Shown: positions 1 through 7,917, counted from the stretch's first letter. The stretch is DNA of 64,000 nt from Azotobacter bryophylli (GCF_042643485.1 NZ_JBHRSJ010000016.1:124001-188000), one strand, 5' to 3'. Notes: generated by a model not told the origin, from the letters alone. Program-made: numbers and translations.

Positions 1-726
1 CCCGGTCAGCTTGCCATTAGCCTGGCGATTGATGCCGACATCTATGACGATCGCGCCTTCCTTGATCCACTCGCCCTTGACCAAGCCGGTGATTCCGGTG
101 GCGACGACTACCAGGTCGGCGCGTCTGATATGGGCTTCGAGGTCCCGGGTGAAGCGGTGGGTCACGGTGGTCGTACAGCCAGCAAGCAGTAGCTCCAGCG
201 CCATGGGGCGGCCGACGATATTGGAGGCGCCAACCACGACAGCGTCCAGTCCATGAAGGTCGATACCGGTGCTTTCCAGCAGCGTCATGATGCCTTTGGG
301 GGTGCAGGGGCGGAGCAGGGGAATGCGCTGGGCAAGACGGCCTATATTGTATGGATGGAAGCCATCGACATCCTTGTCGGGACGGATGCGCTCTAAAAGC
401 TGAGAGGCATCGAGATGCTTCGGCAATGGTAGCTGCACCAGGATTCCATCAATGGACGGATCTTCGTTGAGATTGTCGATCAGGGTCAGAAGATCATCCT
501 GGCTCGTATTGACCGGCAGGTCGTAGGCATGGGACTGGAAGCCTACTTCTTCGCAATCCTTGCGCTTGTGTGCGACGTACACTTGGGAGGCCGGATCGTT
601 GCCCACCAGGATTACTGCCAGGCCGGGCGCTCTTAGTCCCTGCTGGAGGCGTTCGGCGACACGTTGGGCGATCTCCTGGCGGAGGCTGGCGGCGATCGCT
701 TTGCCGTCGATCAGTTTTGCGGTCAT
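1..726 (-). CDS. folD: Bifunctional methylenetetrahydrofolate dehydrogenase / cyclohydrolase FolD (C-terminus cut by window edge)
   Basis: FolD interconverts 5,10-methylene-THF, methenyl-THF and 10-formyl-THF in the cytoplasm, supplying one-carbon units for purine and formyl-Met synthesis. Reading the minus strand from an ATG at 726, the protein begins MTAKLIDGKAIAASLRQEI and shows the catalytic YVAHKRKDCEE segment (the Lys of YxxxK), the QLPLPKH substrate loop and the DGFHPYNIGRL motif. The Rossmann part follows with VVGASNIVGRPMALELL for NADP binding. About 242 of the usual roughly 284 residues are inside the window; the C-terminal end lies beyond base 1. It is divergent from the tRNA cluster. 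The identity is certain from motifs and order. Confidence 0.96.
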   Translation of the reverse strand, partial: MTAKLIDGKAIAASLRQEIAQRVAERLQQGLRAPGLAVILVGNDPASQVYVAHKRKDCEEVGFQSHAYDLPVNTSQDDLLTLIDNLNEDPSIDGILVQLPLPKHLDASQLLERIRPDKDVDGFHPYNIGRLAQRIPLLRPCTPKGIMTLLESTGIDLHGLDAVVVGASNIVGRPMALELLLAGCTTTVTHRFTRDLEAHIRRADLVVVATGITGLVKGEWIKEGAIVIDVGINRQANGKLTG

Positions 727-854
727 GACGCGTGCTTAACCATGGGAGTGTTAAAAGAGTGCTCATTGTCGCATGTGAAGAATAGTGGGCAAAGGCGATG
801 GCGGGAGCAAATTCCTTCGGAATCCGCATCTTGCTGATTTGTTTAAAAAAGTTG

Positions 855-883
855 TTGACGGGATGTCGGTGTCTCTTTAAGAT
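855..883 (+). promoter_or_regulatory. Predicted sigma70 promoter of the tRNA cluster
   Basis: TTGACG at 855-860 and TAAGAT at 878-883 are separated by exactly 17 bases, close to the sigma70 consensus. An A-rich run just upstream (about 843-851) resembles an UP element. The bases after the -10 box, TCGCCCCGC, form a GC-rich discriminator of the kind found at stable-RNA promoters under stringent control. Transcription would start near 890, roughly 100 bases before tRNA-Arg. The boxes are seen directly; function is inferred. Confidence 0.7.
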
Positions 884-987
884 TCGCCCCGCTTGCCGAG
901 CACAGCCTGCTACAGGATGTGAAGCTGGTAGTATCAGCTTCTGATAAGGCTTAAAGTTTGCGCTCTGCTCAGAATGCAAATGAATAA

Positions 988-1064
988 GCGCCCGTAGCTC
1001 AGCTGGATAGAGCATCCGCCTTCTAAGCGGATGGTCGCAGGTTCGAGTCCTGCCGGGCGCGCCA
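988..1064 (+). tRNA. tRNA-Arg (anticodon UCU)
   Basis: Full cloverleaf of 77 nt. The acceptor stem GCGCCCG pairs perfectly with CGGGCGC, followed by discriminator G and an encoded CCA. The anticodon stem TCCGC/GCGGA encloses loop CTTCTAA with anticodon TCT. The T arm GCAGG/CCTGC has loop TTCGAGT. It reads AGA codons, which are rare in this GC-rich lineage. It is the first gene of the Arg-His-Leu cluster. Confidence 0.97.
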
Positions 1065-1093
1065 AGAGCGGCTGGCACAAGCAATGAAATATG

Positions 1094-1169
1094 GTGGGCG
1101 TAGCTCAGTTGGTAGAGCACAGGATTGTGGCTCCTGGTGTCGTGGGTTCGATTCCCATCGTCCACCCCA
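1094..1169 (+). tRNA. tRNA-His (anticodon GUG)
   Basis: Cloverleaf with acceptor GTGGGCG pairing with CGTCCAC (one G-U pair), anticodon loop TTGTGGC containing GTG, T loop TTCGATT and encoded CCA. The base before position 1 is G (1093), which can serve as the characteristic extra G-1 of tRNA-His opposite C73. It lies 29 bases after tRNA-Arg, consistent with one processed transcript. Confidence 0.97.
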
Positions 1170-1177
1170 TATTCCAG

Positions 1178-1208
1178 AAAACGCCAGGCCACCTAGGTCT
1201 GGCGTTTT
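1178..1208 (+). terminator. Hairpin between tRNA-His and tRNA-Leu (terminator or processing stem)
   Basis: AAAACGCCAG (1178-1187) is a perfect 10-base inverted repeat of CTGGCGTTTT (1199-1208) with an 11-base loop. The T-run in the 3' arm makes it look like an intrinsic terminator. It lies inside the tRNA cluster, so it may terminate part of the transcripts or act as an RNase processing signal. Confidence 0.5.
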
Positions 1209-1226
1209 CGTTTGAAGGTTTGCCAC

Positions 1227-1311
1227 GCGGATGTGGTGGAATTGGTAGACACACTGGATTTAGGTTCCAGCGCCGCAAGGCGTAAGAGTTCGAGTCTCTT
1301 CATCCGCACCA
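1227..1311 (+). tRNA. tRNA-Leu (anticodon UAG)
   Basis: 85-nt class II tRNA. The acceptor stem GCGGATG pairs with CATCCGC, then discriminator A and CCA. The anticodon stem CTGGA/TCCAG holds loop TTTAGGT (anticodon TAG). A long variable arm, CGCCGCAAGGCG, forms its own stem as expected for leucine tRNAs, and the T loop is TTCGAGT. It decodes CUA and other CUN codons. Confidence 0.97.
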
Positions 1312-1437
1312 TCTTTTATCCCTCCCGATTGCCGCCTGCGCTCTCTAGGGTGACTTCTCACAATCGACCCACTAGAATGCATGCCCTTGATTCGGGGCCG
1401 TTACGGCCGGCTAACGTATGTGCAACGAGGAATACCC

Positions 1438-2748
1438 ATGCAAGTTTCTGTTGAAAGCACCTCCGCTCTTGAGCGTCGGCTGACTATCGGCGTGCCGGCT
1501 GAACGCATCGAGAGTGAAGTCAACAAGCGTCTAGAGCAGACCGCCCGTCGTGCCAAGATCCCGGGTTTCCGTCCGGGTAAAGTCCCGATGAGCGTGATTC
1601 GTCAGCGCTATGAGGATGCGGCTCGTCAGGAGGCTCTTGGCGACGTCATTCAGGCTACCTTCTATGAAGCCGTAGTCGAGCAGAAACTGAAGCCGGCTGG
1701 TGCTCCGTCTGTTGAGCCGAAGGTGTTCGAGAAGGGCAAGGATCTTGAATACATCGCTACCTTCGAGATTTATCCGGAATTCGAAGTGACCGGCTTGGAA
1801 AGTATCGCTGTCGAGCGCCTGCAAGCTGAGGTGATTGACGCCGACGTAGACAACATGCTGGAAATCCTGCGCAAGCAGAATACCCGTTACGAGCAGGTAG
1901 AGCGCAAGGCGCGTAACGACGATCAACTGAACATCGATTTCGTCGGCAAGATTGATGGTGAGGCTTTTGCTGGTGGATCTGCCAAAGGGACTCTGCTCGT
2001 ATTGGGTTCTGGTCGCATGATCCCCGGTTTCGAGGAGGGGCTGGTTGGCGCCAAGGCTGGCGATGAGCGCGTGCTTTCGCTGGTCTTCCCCGAGGACTAT
2101 CAGAATCTGGATCTGGCTGGCAAGGCTGCGGAGTTTGCTGTAACGGTGAACTCTGTCGCCGAGGCTAAGCTGCCAGAGCTGAATGCGGAATTCTTCGCGC
2201 TGTTCGGTATCAATGAATCCACCTTGGAAGCGTTCCGCGCCGAGGTTCGTAAGAACATGGAGCGTGAGCTGCGCCAAGCGATCAAAGCCAAGATCAAGAA
2301 TCAGGTGATGGACGGTTTGCTCGCCGCCAACCCGGTTGAAGTGCCGAAGGCGCTGGTGGAGAGCGAAGTGAATCGCCTGCGCGTCCAGGCTGTTCAGCAA
2401 TTTGGCGGCAACATCAAGCCGGAGCAGCTGCCTGCCGAGCTTTTCGAGGAGCAGGCTAAGCGCCGCGTGGTTCTGGGGCTGATCATTGCCGAGATGGTCA
2501 AGCAGTTTGAGATCAAGCCCGACGAGCAGCGTGTCCGTGGTCTGATCGAAGAAATGGCTGCGGCCTATCAAGAGCCGGAACAGGTGATCTCTTGGTACTA
2601 CAAGAACGAGCAGCAGTTGAACGAGGTTCGTTCAGTTGTGCTGGAGGAGCAAGTTGTAGATACTGTCCTCCAGAAGGCCAACGTAACCGACAAAGCGGTC
2701 TCCTACGAAGAAGCTGTCAAGCCGGCGGAAGCTAAGCAAGCCGCCTGA
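1438..2748 (+). CDS. tig: Trigger factor, ribosome-bound chaperone and prolyl isomerase
   Basis: Trigger factor binds ribosomal protein L23 at the exit tunnel and shelters nascent chains. The ATG at 1438 gives 436 residues beginning MQVSVESTSALERRL, the usual family start and length, preceded by an AGGA ribosome site; an in-frame ATG 57 bases upstream is less likely. The ribosome-binding signature GFRPGKVP is at about residues 44-51. The FKBP-like domain occupies about 160-245 and the helical C-terminal cradle follows. It heads the tig-clpP-clpX-lon order conserved in many proteobacteria and is closed by a hairpin at 2773-2798. Confidence 0.97.
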   Translation: MQVSVESTSALERRLTIGVPAERIESEVNKRLEQTARRAKIPGFRPGKVPMSVIRQRYEDAARQEALGDVIQATFYEAVVEQKLKPAGAPSVEPKVFEKGKDLEYIATFEIYPEFEVTGLESIAVERLQAEVIDADVDNMLEILRKQNTRYEQVERKARNDDQLNIDFVGKIDGEAFAGGSAKGTLLVLGSGRMIPGFEEGLVGAKAGDERVLSLVFPEDYQNLDLAGKAAEFAVTVNSVAEAKLPELNAEFFALFGINESTLEAFRAEVRKNMERELRQAIKAKIKNQVMDGLLAANPVEVPKALVESEVNRLRVQAVQQFGGNIKPEQLPAELFEEQAKRRVVLGLIIAEMVKQFEIKPDEQRVRGLIEEMAAAYQEPEQVISWYYKNEQQLNEVRSVVLEEQVVDTVLQKANVTDKAVSYEEAVKPAEAKQAA

Positions 2749-2772
2749 TCCTTCCCTCGTTCGAGCACAACC

Positions 2773-2798
2773 ATAAGCCAGCCTTCGTGCTGGCTTAT
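2773..2798 (+). terminator. Hairpin after tig
   Basis: ATAAGCCAGC and GCTGGCTTAT are perfect inverted repeats around a short CTTCGT loop, 25 bases past the tig stop. The downstream T content is modest (GCGCTTTATA), so termination may be partial and allow some read-through into clpP. Confidence 0.6.
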
Positions 2799-2836
2799 GC
2801 GCTTTATAGACCTGACCATTAGGGAGATATCAGGAC

Positions 2837-3475
2837 ATGCAGCGTAATCCTCTGATGCAAGTGCCGGAAATTCAGGCTGCTGGTGGCCTCGTGCCGATGG
2901 TGATCGAGCAGTCTGCCCGCGGTGAGCGTGCCTATGACATTTATTCCCGCCTGTTGAAGGAGCGGGTGATCTTTATGGTCGGCCAGGTCGAAGACTACAT
3001 GGCCAACCTGATCGTGGCCCAGCTGTTGTTCCTTGAGGCCGAAAATCCGGACAAGGATATCCATCTCTATATCAATTCGCCGGGCGGTTCCGTAACGGCT
3101 GGCATGTCTATCTACGACACCATGCAATTCATCAAGCCTGATGTTTCAACCATCTGTATCGGCCAGGCCTGCAGCATGGGGGCGCTTTTGTTGGCCGGTG
3201 GGGCGGCGGGTAAGCGTTTCTGTCTGCCCCATTCCCGTATGATGATTCATCAGCCGCTTGGTGGCTTCCAGGGTCAGGCATCCGATATCGAGATTCATGC
3301 CCGAGAAATCCTGACCATTCGCGAACGGCTGAACAAAGTGCTTGCTCATCACACTGGCCAGCCTCTTGATGTAATCGCGCGTGACACGGATCGTGACAAT
3401 TTCATGAGCGGTGAGGAGGCGGTCAAGTACCGCCTTATTGATCAGGTGCTCACCCAGCGCCAGATGGTCGAGTGA
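2837..3475 (+). CDS. clpP: ATP-dependent Clp protease proteolytic subunit ClpP
   Basis: Serine peptidase that forms the double-heptamer barrel fed by ClpX or ClpA. The 212 residues carry the full catalytic triad: Ser113 in QACSMGALLL, His138 in RMMIHQP and Asp187 in TDRDNFM, plus the oxyanion-hole sequence NSPGGSV. The start at 2837 follows a GGGAGATATCAGGAC ribosome-site region. A short N-terminal propeptide before VPEIQAAGG is likely removed by autoprocessing. It lies about 100 bases before clpX, its unfoldase partner. Confidence 0.97.
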   Translation: MQRNPLMQVPEIQAAGGLVPMVIEQSARGERAYDIYSRLLKERVIFMVGQVEDYMANLIVAQLLFLEAENPDKDIHLYINSPGGSVTAGMSIYDTMQFIKPDVSTICIGQACSMGALLLAGGAAGKRFCLPHSRMMIHQPLGGFQGQASDIEIHAREILTIRERLNKVLAHHTGQPLDVIARDTDRDNFMSGEEAVKYRLIDQVLTQRQMVE

Positions 3476-3518
3476 CCCAGTCGATAGGGGCGGCATGCGC
3501 AAGCGGTCGCCCGTGGGG

Positions 3519-3544
3519 TTGAAAATACCCGCATTTGCCTTCAT
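3519..3544 (+). promoter_or_regulatory. Candidate heat-shock (sigma32) promoter of clpX
   Basis: TTGAAA (3519-3524), a 14-base spacer and CTTCAT (3539-3544) resemble the sigma32 consensus (CTTGAAA, spacer, CCCCAT) with two mismatches in the -10 part. It sits in the clpP-clpX gap about 35 bases before the clpX start. The lon promoter region has a similar element with the same spacing. Prediction only. Confidence 0.4.
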
Positions 3545-3579
3545 CTTGTGTTGCAAGCCTACCGGATTGGATCGAACGA

Positions 3580-4860
3580 ATGACTGACACCCGCAACGGC
3601 GAGGACAACGGCAAACTGCTTTATTGCTCCTTCTGCGGCAAAAGCCAGCATGAAGTGCGTAAGTTGATTGCAGGGCCCTCGGTCTTTATCTGCGACGAGT
3701 GCGTCGACCTGTGCAATGACATTATCCGTGAGGAAGTGCAAGAAGCTCAGGCCGAGAGCAGTGCCCACAAACTGCCAACCCCTAAGGAAATCAGCACTAT
3801 TCTTGATCAGTATGTGATCGGTCAGGAGCGTGCCAAAAAGATTCTGGCTGTAGCGGTATATAACCATTACAAGCGTCTGAATCAGCGTGAGCGTAAAGAC
3901 GACGTCGAGCTTGGCAAGAGCAATATTCTCTTGATCGGGCCTACTGGCTCTGGCAAGACGCTTCTCGCCGAAACTCTGGCGCGTTTGCTTAACGTGCCGT
4001 TCACCATCGCTGATGCTACTACCTTGACTGAGGCTGGCTACGTTGGTGAGGACGTTGAGAATATAATTCAAAAGTTGCTACAGAAGTGCGACTACGATGT
4101 CGAAAAGGCCCAAATGGGCATCGTTTATATAGACGAGATCGACAAAATTTCCCGTAAGTCGGACAACCCCTCCATTACTCGTGACGTATCGGGTGAGGGT
4201 GTGCAACAGGCGCTGTTGAAGCTGATCGAGGGAACCGTTGCTTCTGTCCCTCCGCAGGGAGGACGCAAGCATCCGCAGCAAGAATTCCTGCAAGTCGATA
4301 CACGAAACATCCTTTTTATCTGCGGCGGAGCTTTTTCCGGTTTGGAAAAGGTGATCCAGAATCGTTCGACCAAGGGTGGGATCGGCTTCAAGGCCGAGGT
4401 GCGTAGCTCGGAGCCGGGTAAGAAAATCGGTGAGGCTTTGCGTCAGGTCGAGCCGGACGACTTGGTCAAGTTTGGTCTTATTCCTGAGTTCGTGGGCCGT
4501 CTGCCAATCATAGCGACCTTGGATGAATTGGATGAGGCTGCGCTAGTTCAGATTCTAACCGAGCCCAAGAATGCATTGACCAAACAGTATGGCAAACTGT
4601 TCGAGATGGAAGGCGTTGACTTGGAATTTAGGGTCGATGCTCTACATGCGGTCGCGCATCGTGCATTGGAGCGTAAGACTGGTGCTCGTGGGTTGCGTTC
4701 GATCCTTGAAGGCATTCTTCTGGACACTATGTACGACATTCCTTCTCAATCTGGCGTCAGTAAAGTCGTCATTGACGAGAGTGTTATCGATGGGGCATCC
4801 AAGCCCTTGCTCATCTATGAAAATTCAGAGCCGCCTGCGAAGGCTGCACCTGACGCCTGA
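3580..4860 (+). CDS. clpX: ATP-dependent Clp protease unfoldase ClpX
   Basis: AAA+ hexamer that recognises, unfolds and feeds substrates to ClpP. The chosen ATG at 3580 gives 426 residues beginning MTDTRNGEDNGKLLYCSFCG, the standard family start; an upstream in-frame ATG would add 15 unrelated residues. The N-terminal zinc domain ligands are Cys16, Cys19, Cys38 and Cys41. Walker A GPTGSGKT is at about residue 120, Walker B is in VYIDEIDKI, and the pore loop GYVGEDVE is present. A strong terminator follows at 4867-4886. Confidence 0.97.
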   Translation: MTDTRNGEDNGKLLYCSFCGKSQHEVRKLIAGPSVFICDECVDLCNDIIREEVQEAQAESSAHKLPTPKEISTILDQYVIGQERAKKILAVAVYNHYKRLNQRERKDDVELGKSNILLIGPTGSGKTLLAETLARLLNVPFTIADATTLTEAGYVGEDVENIIQKLLQKCDYDVEKAQMGIVYIDEIDKISRKSDNPSITRDVSGEGVQQALLKLIEGTVASVPPQGGRKHPQQEFLQVDTRNILFICGGAFSGLEKVIQNRSTKGGIGFKAEVRSSEPGKKIGEALRQVEPDDLVKFGLIPEFVGRLPIIATLDELDEAALVQILTEPKNALTKQYGKLFEMEGVDLEFRVDALHAVAHRALERKTGARGLRSILEGILLDTMYDIPSQSGVSKVVIDESVIDGASKPLLIYENSEPPAKAAPDA

Positions 4861-4866
4861 CTTATG

Positions 4867-4890
4867 AAGGGGCCTTCGGGCCCCTTTGTA
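4867..4890 (+). terminator. Rho-independent terminator of clpX
   Basis: AAGGGGCC and GGCCCCTT form a perfect stem around a TTCG tetraloop, followed by TGTATTT. It begins six bases after the clpX stop codon and separates clpX from lon. Confidence 0.85.
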
Positions 4891-4904
4891 TTTCTGCTGT
4901 AATG

Positions 4905-4931
4905 CTTGTTTTTTCCTAGAGCTGCCTCCAT
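4905..4931 (+). promoter_or_regulatory. Candidate heat-shock (sigma32) promoter of lon
   Basis: CTTGTTT (4905-4911), a 14-base spacer and CTCCAT (4926-4931) match the sigma32 -35 CTTGAAA and -10 CCCCAT, with only one mismatch in the -10 hexamer. It lies 60 bases before the lon start, giving a leader of about 50 bases. Lon is a classical heat-shock gene in gammaproteobacteria, so the placement fits. No start-site data are available. Confidence 0.5.
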
Positions 4932-4990
4932 CTTAGACGGCAAGGGAGCATCCCATCCGTTACGGTCGTAGGCCGCATAGAGTAAAAATT

Positions 4991-7384
4991 ATGAACAGAT
5001 ACGAGATTCCTCTTCTGCCGCTACGCGATGTCGTCGTCTATCCGCACATGGTGATTCCATTGTTTGTGGGGCGAGAGAAGTCCATCGAAGCTCTGGAAGT
5101 GGCCATGAGCAGCGACAAGCGTATCCTTTTGCTGGCTCAGAAAAACCCGGCCGACGATGATCCCTGGGAAGACTCCCTCTATAGGGTCGGTACCGTGGCG
5201 ACTGTGCTGCAATTACTCAAGCTGCCTGATGGTACCGTCAAGGTTTTGGTTGAAGGTGAGCAGAGAGGGATTGTCGAGCATTTCATCGACGCCGAAGGGC
5301 ATAGCCGTGCCGATGTGACGCTGGTCGAAGAGACTGCCGTGCCAGAGAGGGAAGGGGAGGTCTTCGTTCGTAGTCTATTGAGCCAGTTCGAGCAGTATGT
5401 CCAGCTGGGTAAGAAGGTGCCTGGTGAGGTTCTTTCATCCCTGAACAGCATTGATGATCCGGCTCGCTTGGTCGATACCATGGCTGCTCACATGGCTCTG
5501 AAGCTCGAGCAGAAGCAAGAGATTCTGGAGATCACCGATCTCACTGCTAGGGTCGAGCATGTTCTGGCTCTATTGGATGCCGAAATCGATCTGCTTCAGG
5601 TGGAGAAGCGTATCCGTGGCCGCGTTAAGAAGCAGATGGAGCGCAGCCAGCGTGAGTACTATCTGAATGAGCAAATGAAAGCTATTCAGAAGGAACTCGG
5701 CGATATCGATGAAGGACATAATGAAATTGATGACCTGAAGCAGCGGATCGAAGCTGCTGGCCTTCCCAAGGAAGCCTTGGCCAAGGCTAATGCCGAACTG
5801 AACAAACTCAAGCAGATGTCTCCGATGTCAGCTGAGGCCACTGTTGTACGTTCTTACATCGATTGGCTGGTCAATGTTCCATGGAAAGCAGAAAGCAAGG
5901 TCCGCTTAGACTTGGCCCGGGCTGAGGATATCTTGGATGCCGACCATTACGGCTTGGAGGAGGTCAAGGAACGTATTCTTGAATACCTAGCCGTCCAGAA
6001 GCGGGTTAAGAAGATCAAGGGGCCTGTGCTTTGCTTGGTTGGCCCGCCTGGGGTGGGTAAGACGTCACTGGCTGAGTCCATCGCTCGCGCAACCAATCGC
6101 AAGTTCGTCCGCATGGCATTGGGTGGTGTGCGAGACGAGGCTGAGATTCGTGGTCATCGCCGTACCTACATTGGTTCCATGCCAGGGCGGTTGATTCAAA
6201 AGATGACCAAGGTCGGCGTGCGTAATCCTTTGTTCCTGCTTGATGAGATTGACAAGCTGGGCAGTGATATGCGGGGTGATCCCGCTTCTGCGCTGCTCGA
6301 AGTGCTGGATCCGGAGCAGAACCACAATTTCAATGACCACTACCTGGAGGTTGACTACGATCTCTCGGATGTAATGTTCATCTGTACCTCCAACTCCATG
6401 AATATCCCGGCCCCGTTGCTGGATCGTATGGAAGTGATCCGTCTGCCTGGGTATACGGAGGATGAGAAGGTCAATATTGCCGTCAAGTATCTCGCTCCTA
6501 AGCAGACTCAGGCCAATGGGTTGAAGAAAGGAGAGCTAGAGTTCGAGGAGGCGGCGATTCGCGACATGATCCGCTATTACACCCGCGAGGCGGGTGTGCG
6601 TAGTCTGGAGCGCCAGATTGCTAAGGTTTGCCGCAAGGCAGTCAAGGAACACTCCCAAGAGAAGCGTTTTCACGTTCTAGTGACGGTTGATTCCCTTGAG
6701 CATTTTCTCGGTGTTCGCAAATACCGCTACGGTCTTGCTGAGCAGCAGGACCAGATCGGTCAAGTAACGGGGCTGGCTTGGACTCAGGTCGGTGGCGAGT
6801 TGCTGACTATCGAGGCGGCGGTTGTTCCAGGAAAGGGCCAACTGACGAAGACAGGATCTCTTGGCGATGTAATGGCGGAGTCCATTACAGCGGCCCTCAC
6901 CGTTGTCCGTAGTCGTGCCAAGAGTCTTGGCATCGCTCCCGATTTTCATGAGAAGCGCGATATTCATATTCATATGCCTGAGGGTGCCACTCCAAAGGAC
7001 GGTCCAAGTGCGGGTGTGGGCATGTGCACTGCGTTGGTTTCGGCGTTGACGCAAATTCCGGTTCGTGCGGACGTTGCAATGACGGGTGAAATTACTTTGC
7101 GCGGTCAAGTATTGGCAATCGGGGGATTAAAAGAGAAATTGCTGGCGGCACATCGCGGGGGAATCAAAACCGTCATTATTCCGGAAGAGAACGTAAGGGA
7201 TTTAAAGGAAATTCCGGAGAACATTAAGCAAGACCTTCAGATCAAACCGGTCAAATGGATTGACGAGGTCCTGCAAATTGCGCTGCAATACGCGCCGGAG
7301 TCCTTGCCCGATGCGGCTCCAGAGATTGTCGCCAAAGATGAGAAGCGTGATTCTGATTCCAAGGAGCGAATCAGTACACACTAA
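4991..7384 (+). CDS. lon: ATP-dependent protease Lon
   Basis: Homohexameric AAA+ serine protease that degrades misfolded and regulatory proteins in the cytoplasm. The 797 residues comprise the LonN substrate domain (from LPLLPLRDVVVYPHM near residue 8), a long coiled region, the AAA+ module with Walker A GPPGVGKT at about 351, and the C-terminal protease domain. Catalytic Ser673 lies in PKDGPSAG and Lys716 in GGLKEKLLAA, the Ser-Lys dyad of the family. It stands alone between the clpX terminator and the hupB promoter. Confidence 0.97.
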   Translation: MNRYEIPLLPLRDVVVYPHMVIPLFVGREKSIEALEVAMSSDKRILLLAQKNPADDDPWEDSLYRVGTVATVLQLLKLPDGTVKVLVEGEQRGIVEHFIDAEGHSRADVTLVEETAVPEREGEVFVRSLLSQFEQYVQLGKKVPGEVLSSLNSIDDPARLVDTMAAHMALKLEQKQEILEITDLTARVEHVLALLDAEIDLLQVEKRIRGRVKKQMERSQREYYLNEQMKAIQKELGDIDEGHNEIDDLKQRIEAAGLPKEALAKANAELNKLKQMSPMSAEATVVRSYIDWLVNVPWKAESKVRLDLARAEDILDADHYGLEEVKERILEYLAVQKRVKKIKGPVLCLVGPPGVGKTSLAESIARATNRKFVRMALGGVRDEAEIRGHRRTYIGSMPGRLIQKMTKVGVRNPLFLLDEIDKLGSDMRGDPASALLEVLDPEQNHNFNDHYLEVDYDLSDVMFICTSNSMNIPAPLLDRMEVIRLPGYTEDEKVNIAVKYLAPKQTQANGLKKGELEFEEAAIRDMIRYYTREAGVRSLERQIAKVCRKAVKEHSQEKRFHVLVTVDSLEHFLGVRKYRYGLAEQQDQIGQVTGLAWTQVGGELLTIEAAVVPGKGQLTKTGSLGDVMAESITAALTVVRSRAKSLGIAPDFHEKRDIHIHMPEGATPKDGPSAGVGMCTALVSALTQIPVRADVAMTGEITLRGQVLAIGGLKEKLLAAHRGGIKTVIIPEENVRDLKEIPENIKQDLQIKPVKWIDEVLQIALQYAPESLPDAAPEIVAKDEKRDSDSKERISTH

Positions 7385-7397
7385 CCGGGTTACTTCC

Positions 7398-7427
7398 TTG
7401 ACACACTTTTCGAGCCCTTGATATAAA
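7398..7427 (+). promoter_or_regulatory. Predicted sigma70 promoter of hupB
   Basis: A perfect -35 box TTGACA (7398-7403) and -10 box TATAAA (7422-7427), 18 bases apart, lie 13 bases after the lon stop and about 90 bases before the hupB start. This suits the high expression expected of a nucleoid protein. Confidence 0.7.
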
Positions 7428-7516
7428 GCGGCTCTTTGTGTTTCGGCAGGCTTTCAGCACCCGCTTTGCCTACATCAGAATTAAGAAATAACCCAACAGA
7501 AATAAGGGGACTTAGA

Positions 7517-7789
7517 GTGAACAAGTCGGAATTGATTGATGCTATCGCAGCATCTGCTGATATCCCGAAAGCTGTTGCTGGCCGCGCGTTGGACGCAGTG
7601 ATCGAATCCGTCACTGGCGCCCTCAAGGCTGGTGATTCCGTGGTGCTGGTTGGTTTTGGTACTTTCGCTGTTAAAGAGCGTGCTGCTCGCACTGGCCGTA
7701 ACCCGCAGACTGGCAAGCCGATCAGCATCGAAGCAGCCAAGATTCCAGGTTTCAAAGCAGGCAAGGCTCTGAAAGACGCTGTCAACTAA
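7517..7789 (+). CDS. hupB: DNA-binding protein HU-beta
   Basis: Histone-like nucleoid protein that bends DNA as a dimer. The GTG start at 7517 gives 90 residues, MNKSELIDAIAASADIPKAV onward, the usual HU length; it is preceded by a strong AAGGGGA ribosome site at 7504-7510. The conserved arm motif GRNPQTGKPI that grips the minor groove is present near residue 55. An ATG further upstream in frame would add 27 residues unlike HU. A weak hairpin (7811-7828) follows. Confidence 0.97.
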   Translation: MNKSELIDAIAASADIPKAVAGRALDAVIESVTGALKAGDSVVLVGFGTFAVKERAARTGRNPQTGKPISIEAAKIPGFKAGKALKDAVN

Positions 7790-7810
7790 GCGTTTTTCTT
7801 TGCCCTACCA

Positions 7811-7828
7811 GATCAGGAATGCCTGATC
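7811..7828 (+). terminator. Hairpin after hupB
   Basis: GATCAGG and CCTGATC are perfect inverted repeats around AATG, flanked by a further GCCC/GGGC pairing. There is no T-run after it, so it may stabilise the hupB mRNA end or separate it from the following tRNA remnant. Confidence 0.35.
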
Positions 7829-7835
7829 GGGCAAC

Positions 7836-7909
7836 GGAGCGGTAGTTCAGCCGGTTAAAATCGGCTTGCCATGCGGGGGTCGCAGGTTCGAGTCCCGCCC
7901 GCTCTGCCA
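7836..7909 (+). pseudogene. Degenerate tRNA-Asp gene
   Basis: The acceptor stem GGAGCGG pairs with CCGCTCT (one G-U), CCA is encoded, and the T loop TTCGAGT is intact, so a tRNA origin is clear. Against the usual Pseudomonas tRNA-Asp as I recall it, this copy is 74 instead of 77 nt. Two bases are missing between the D stem and anticodon stem and one in the 3' anticodon stem. The D stem GTTC/AAAT and T stem GCAGG/CCCGC each have a mismatch, the anticodon stem cannot form properly, and the would-be anticodon GTC reads GCC. It is followed by an intact terminator. Confidence 0.7.
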
Positions 7910-7917
7910 GCTATGAG

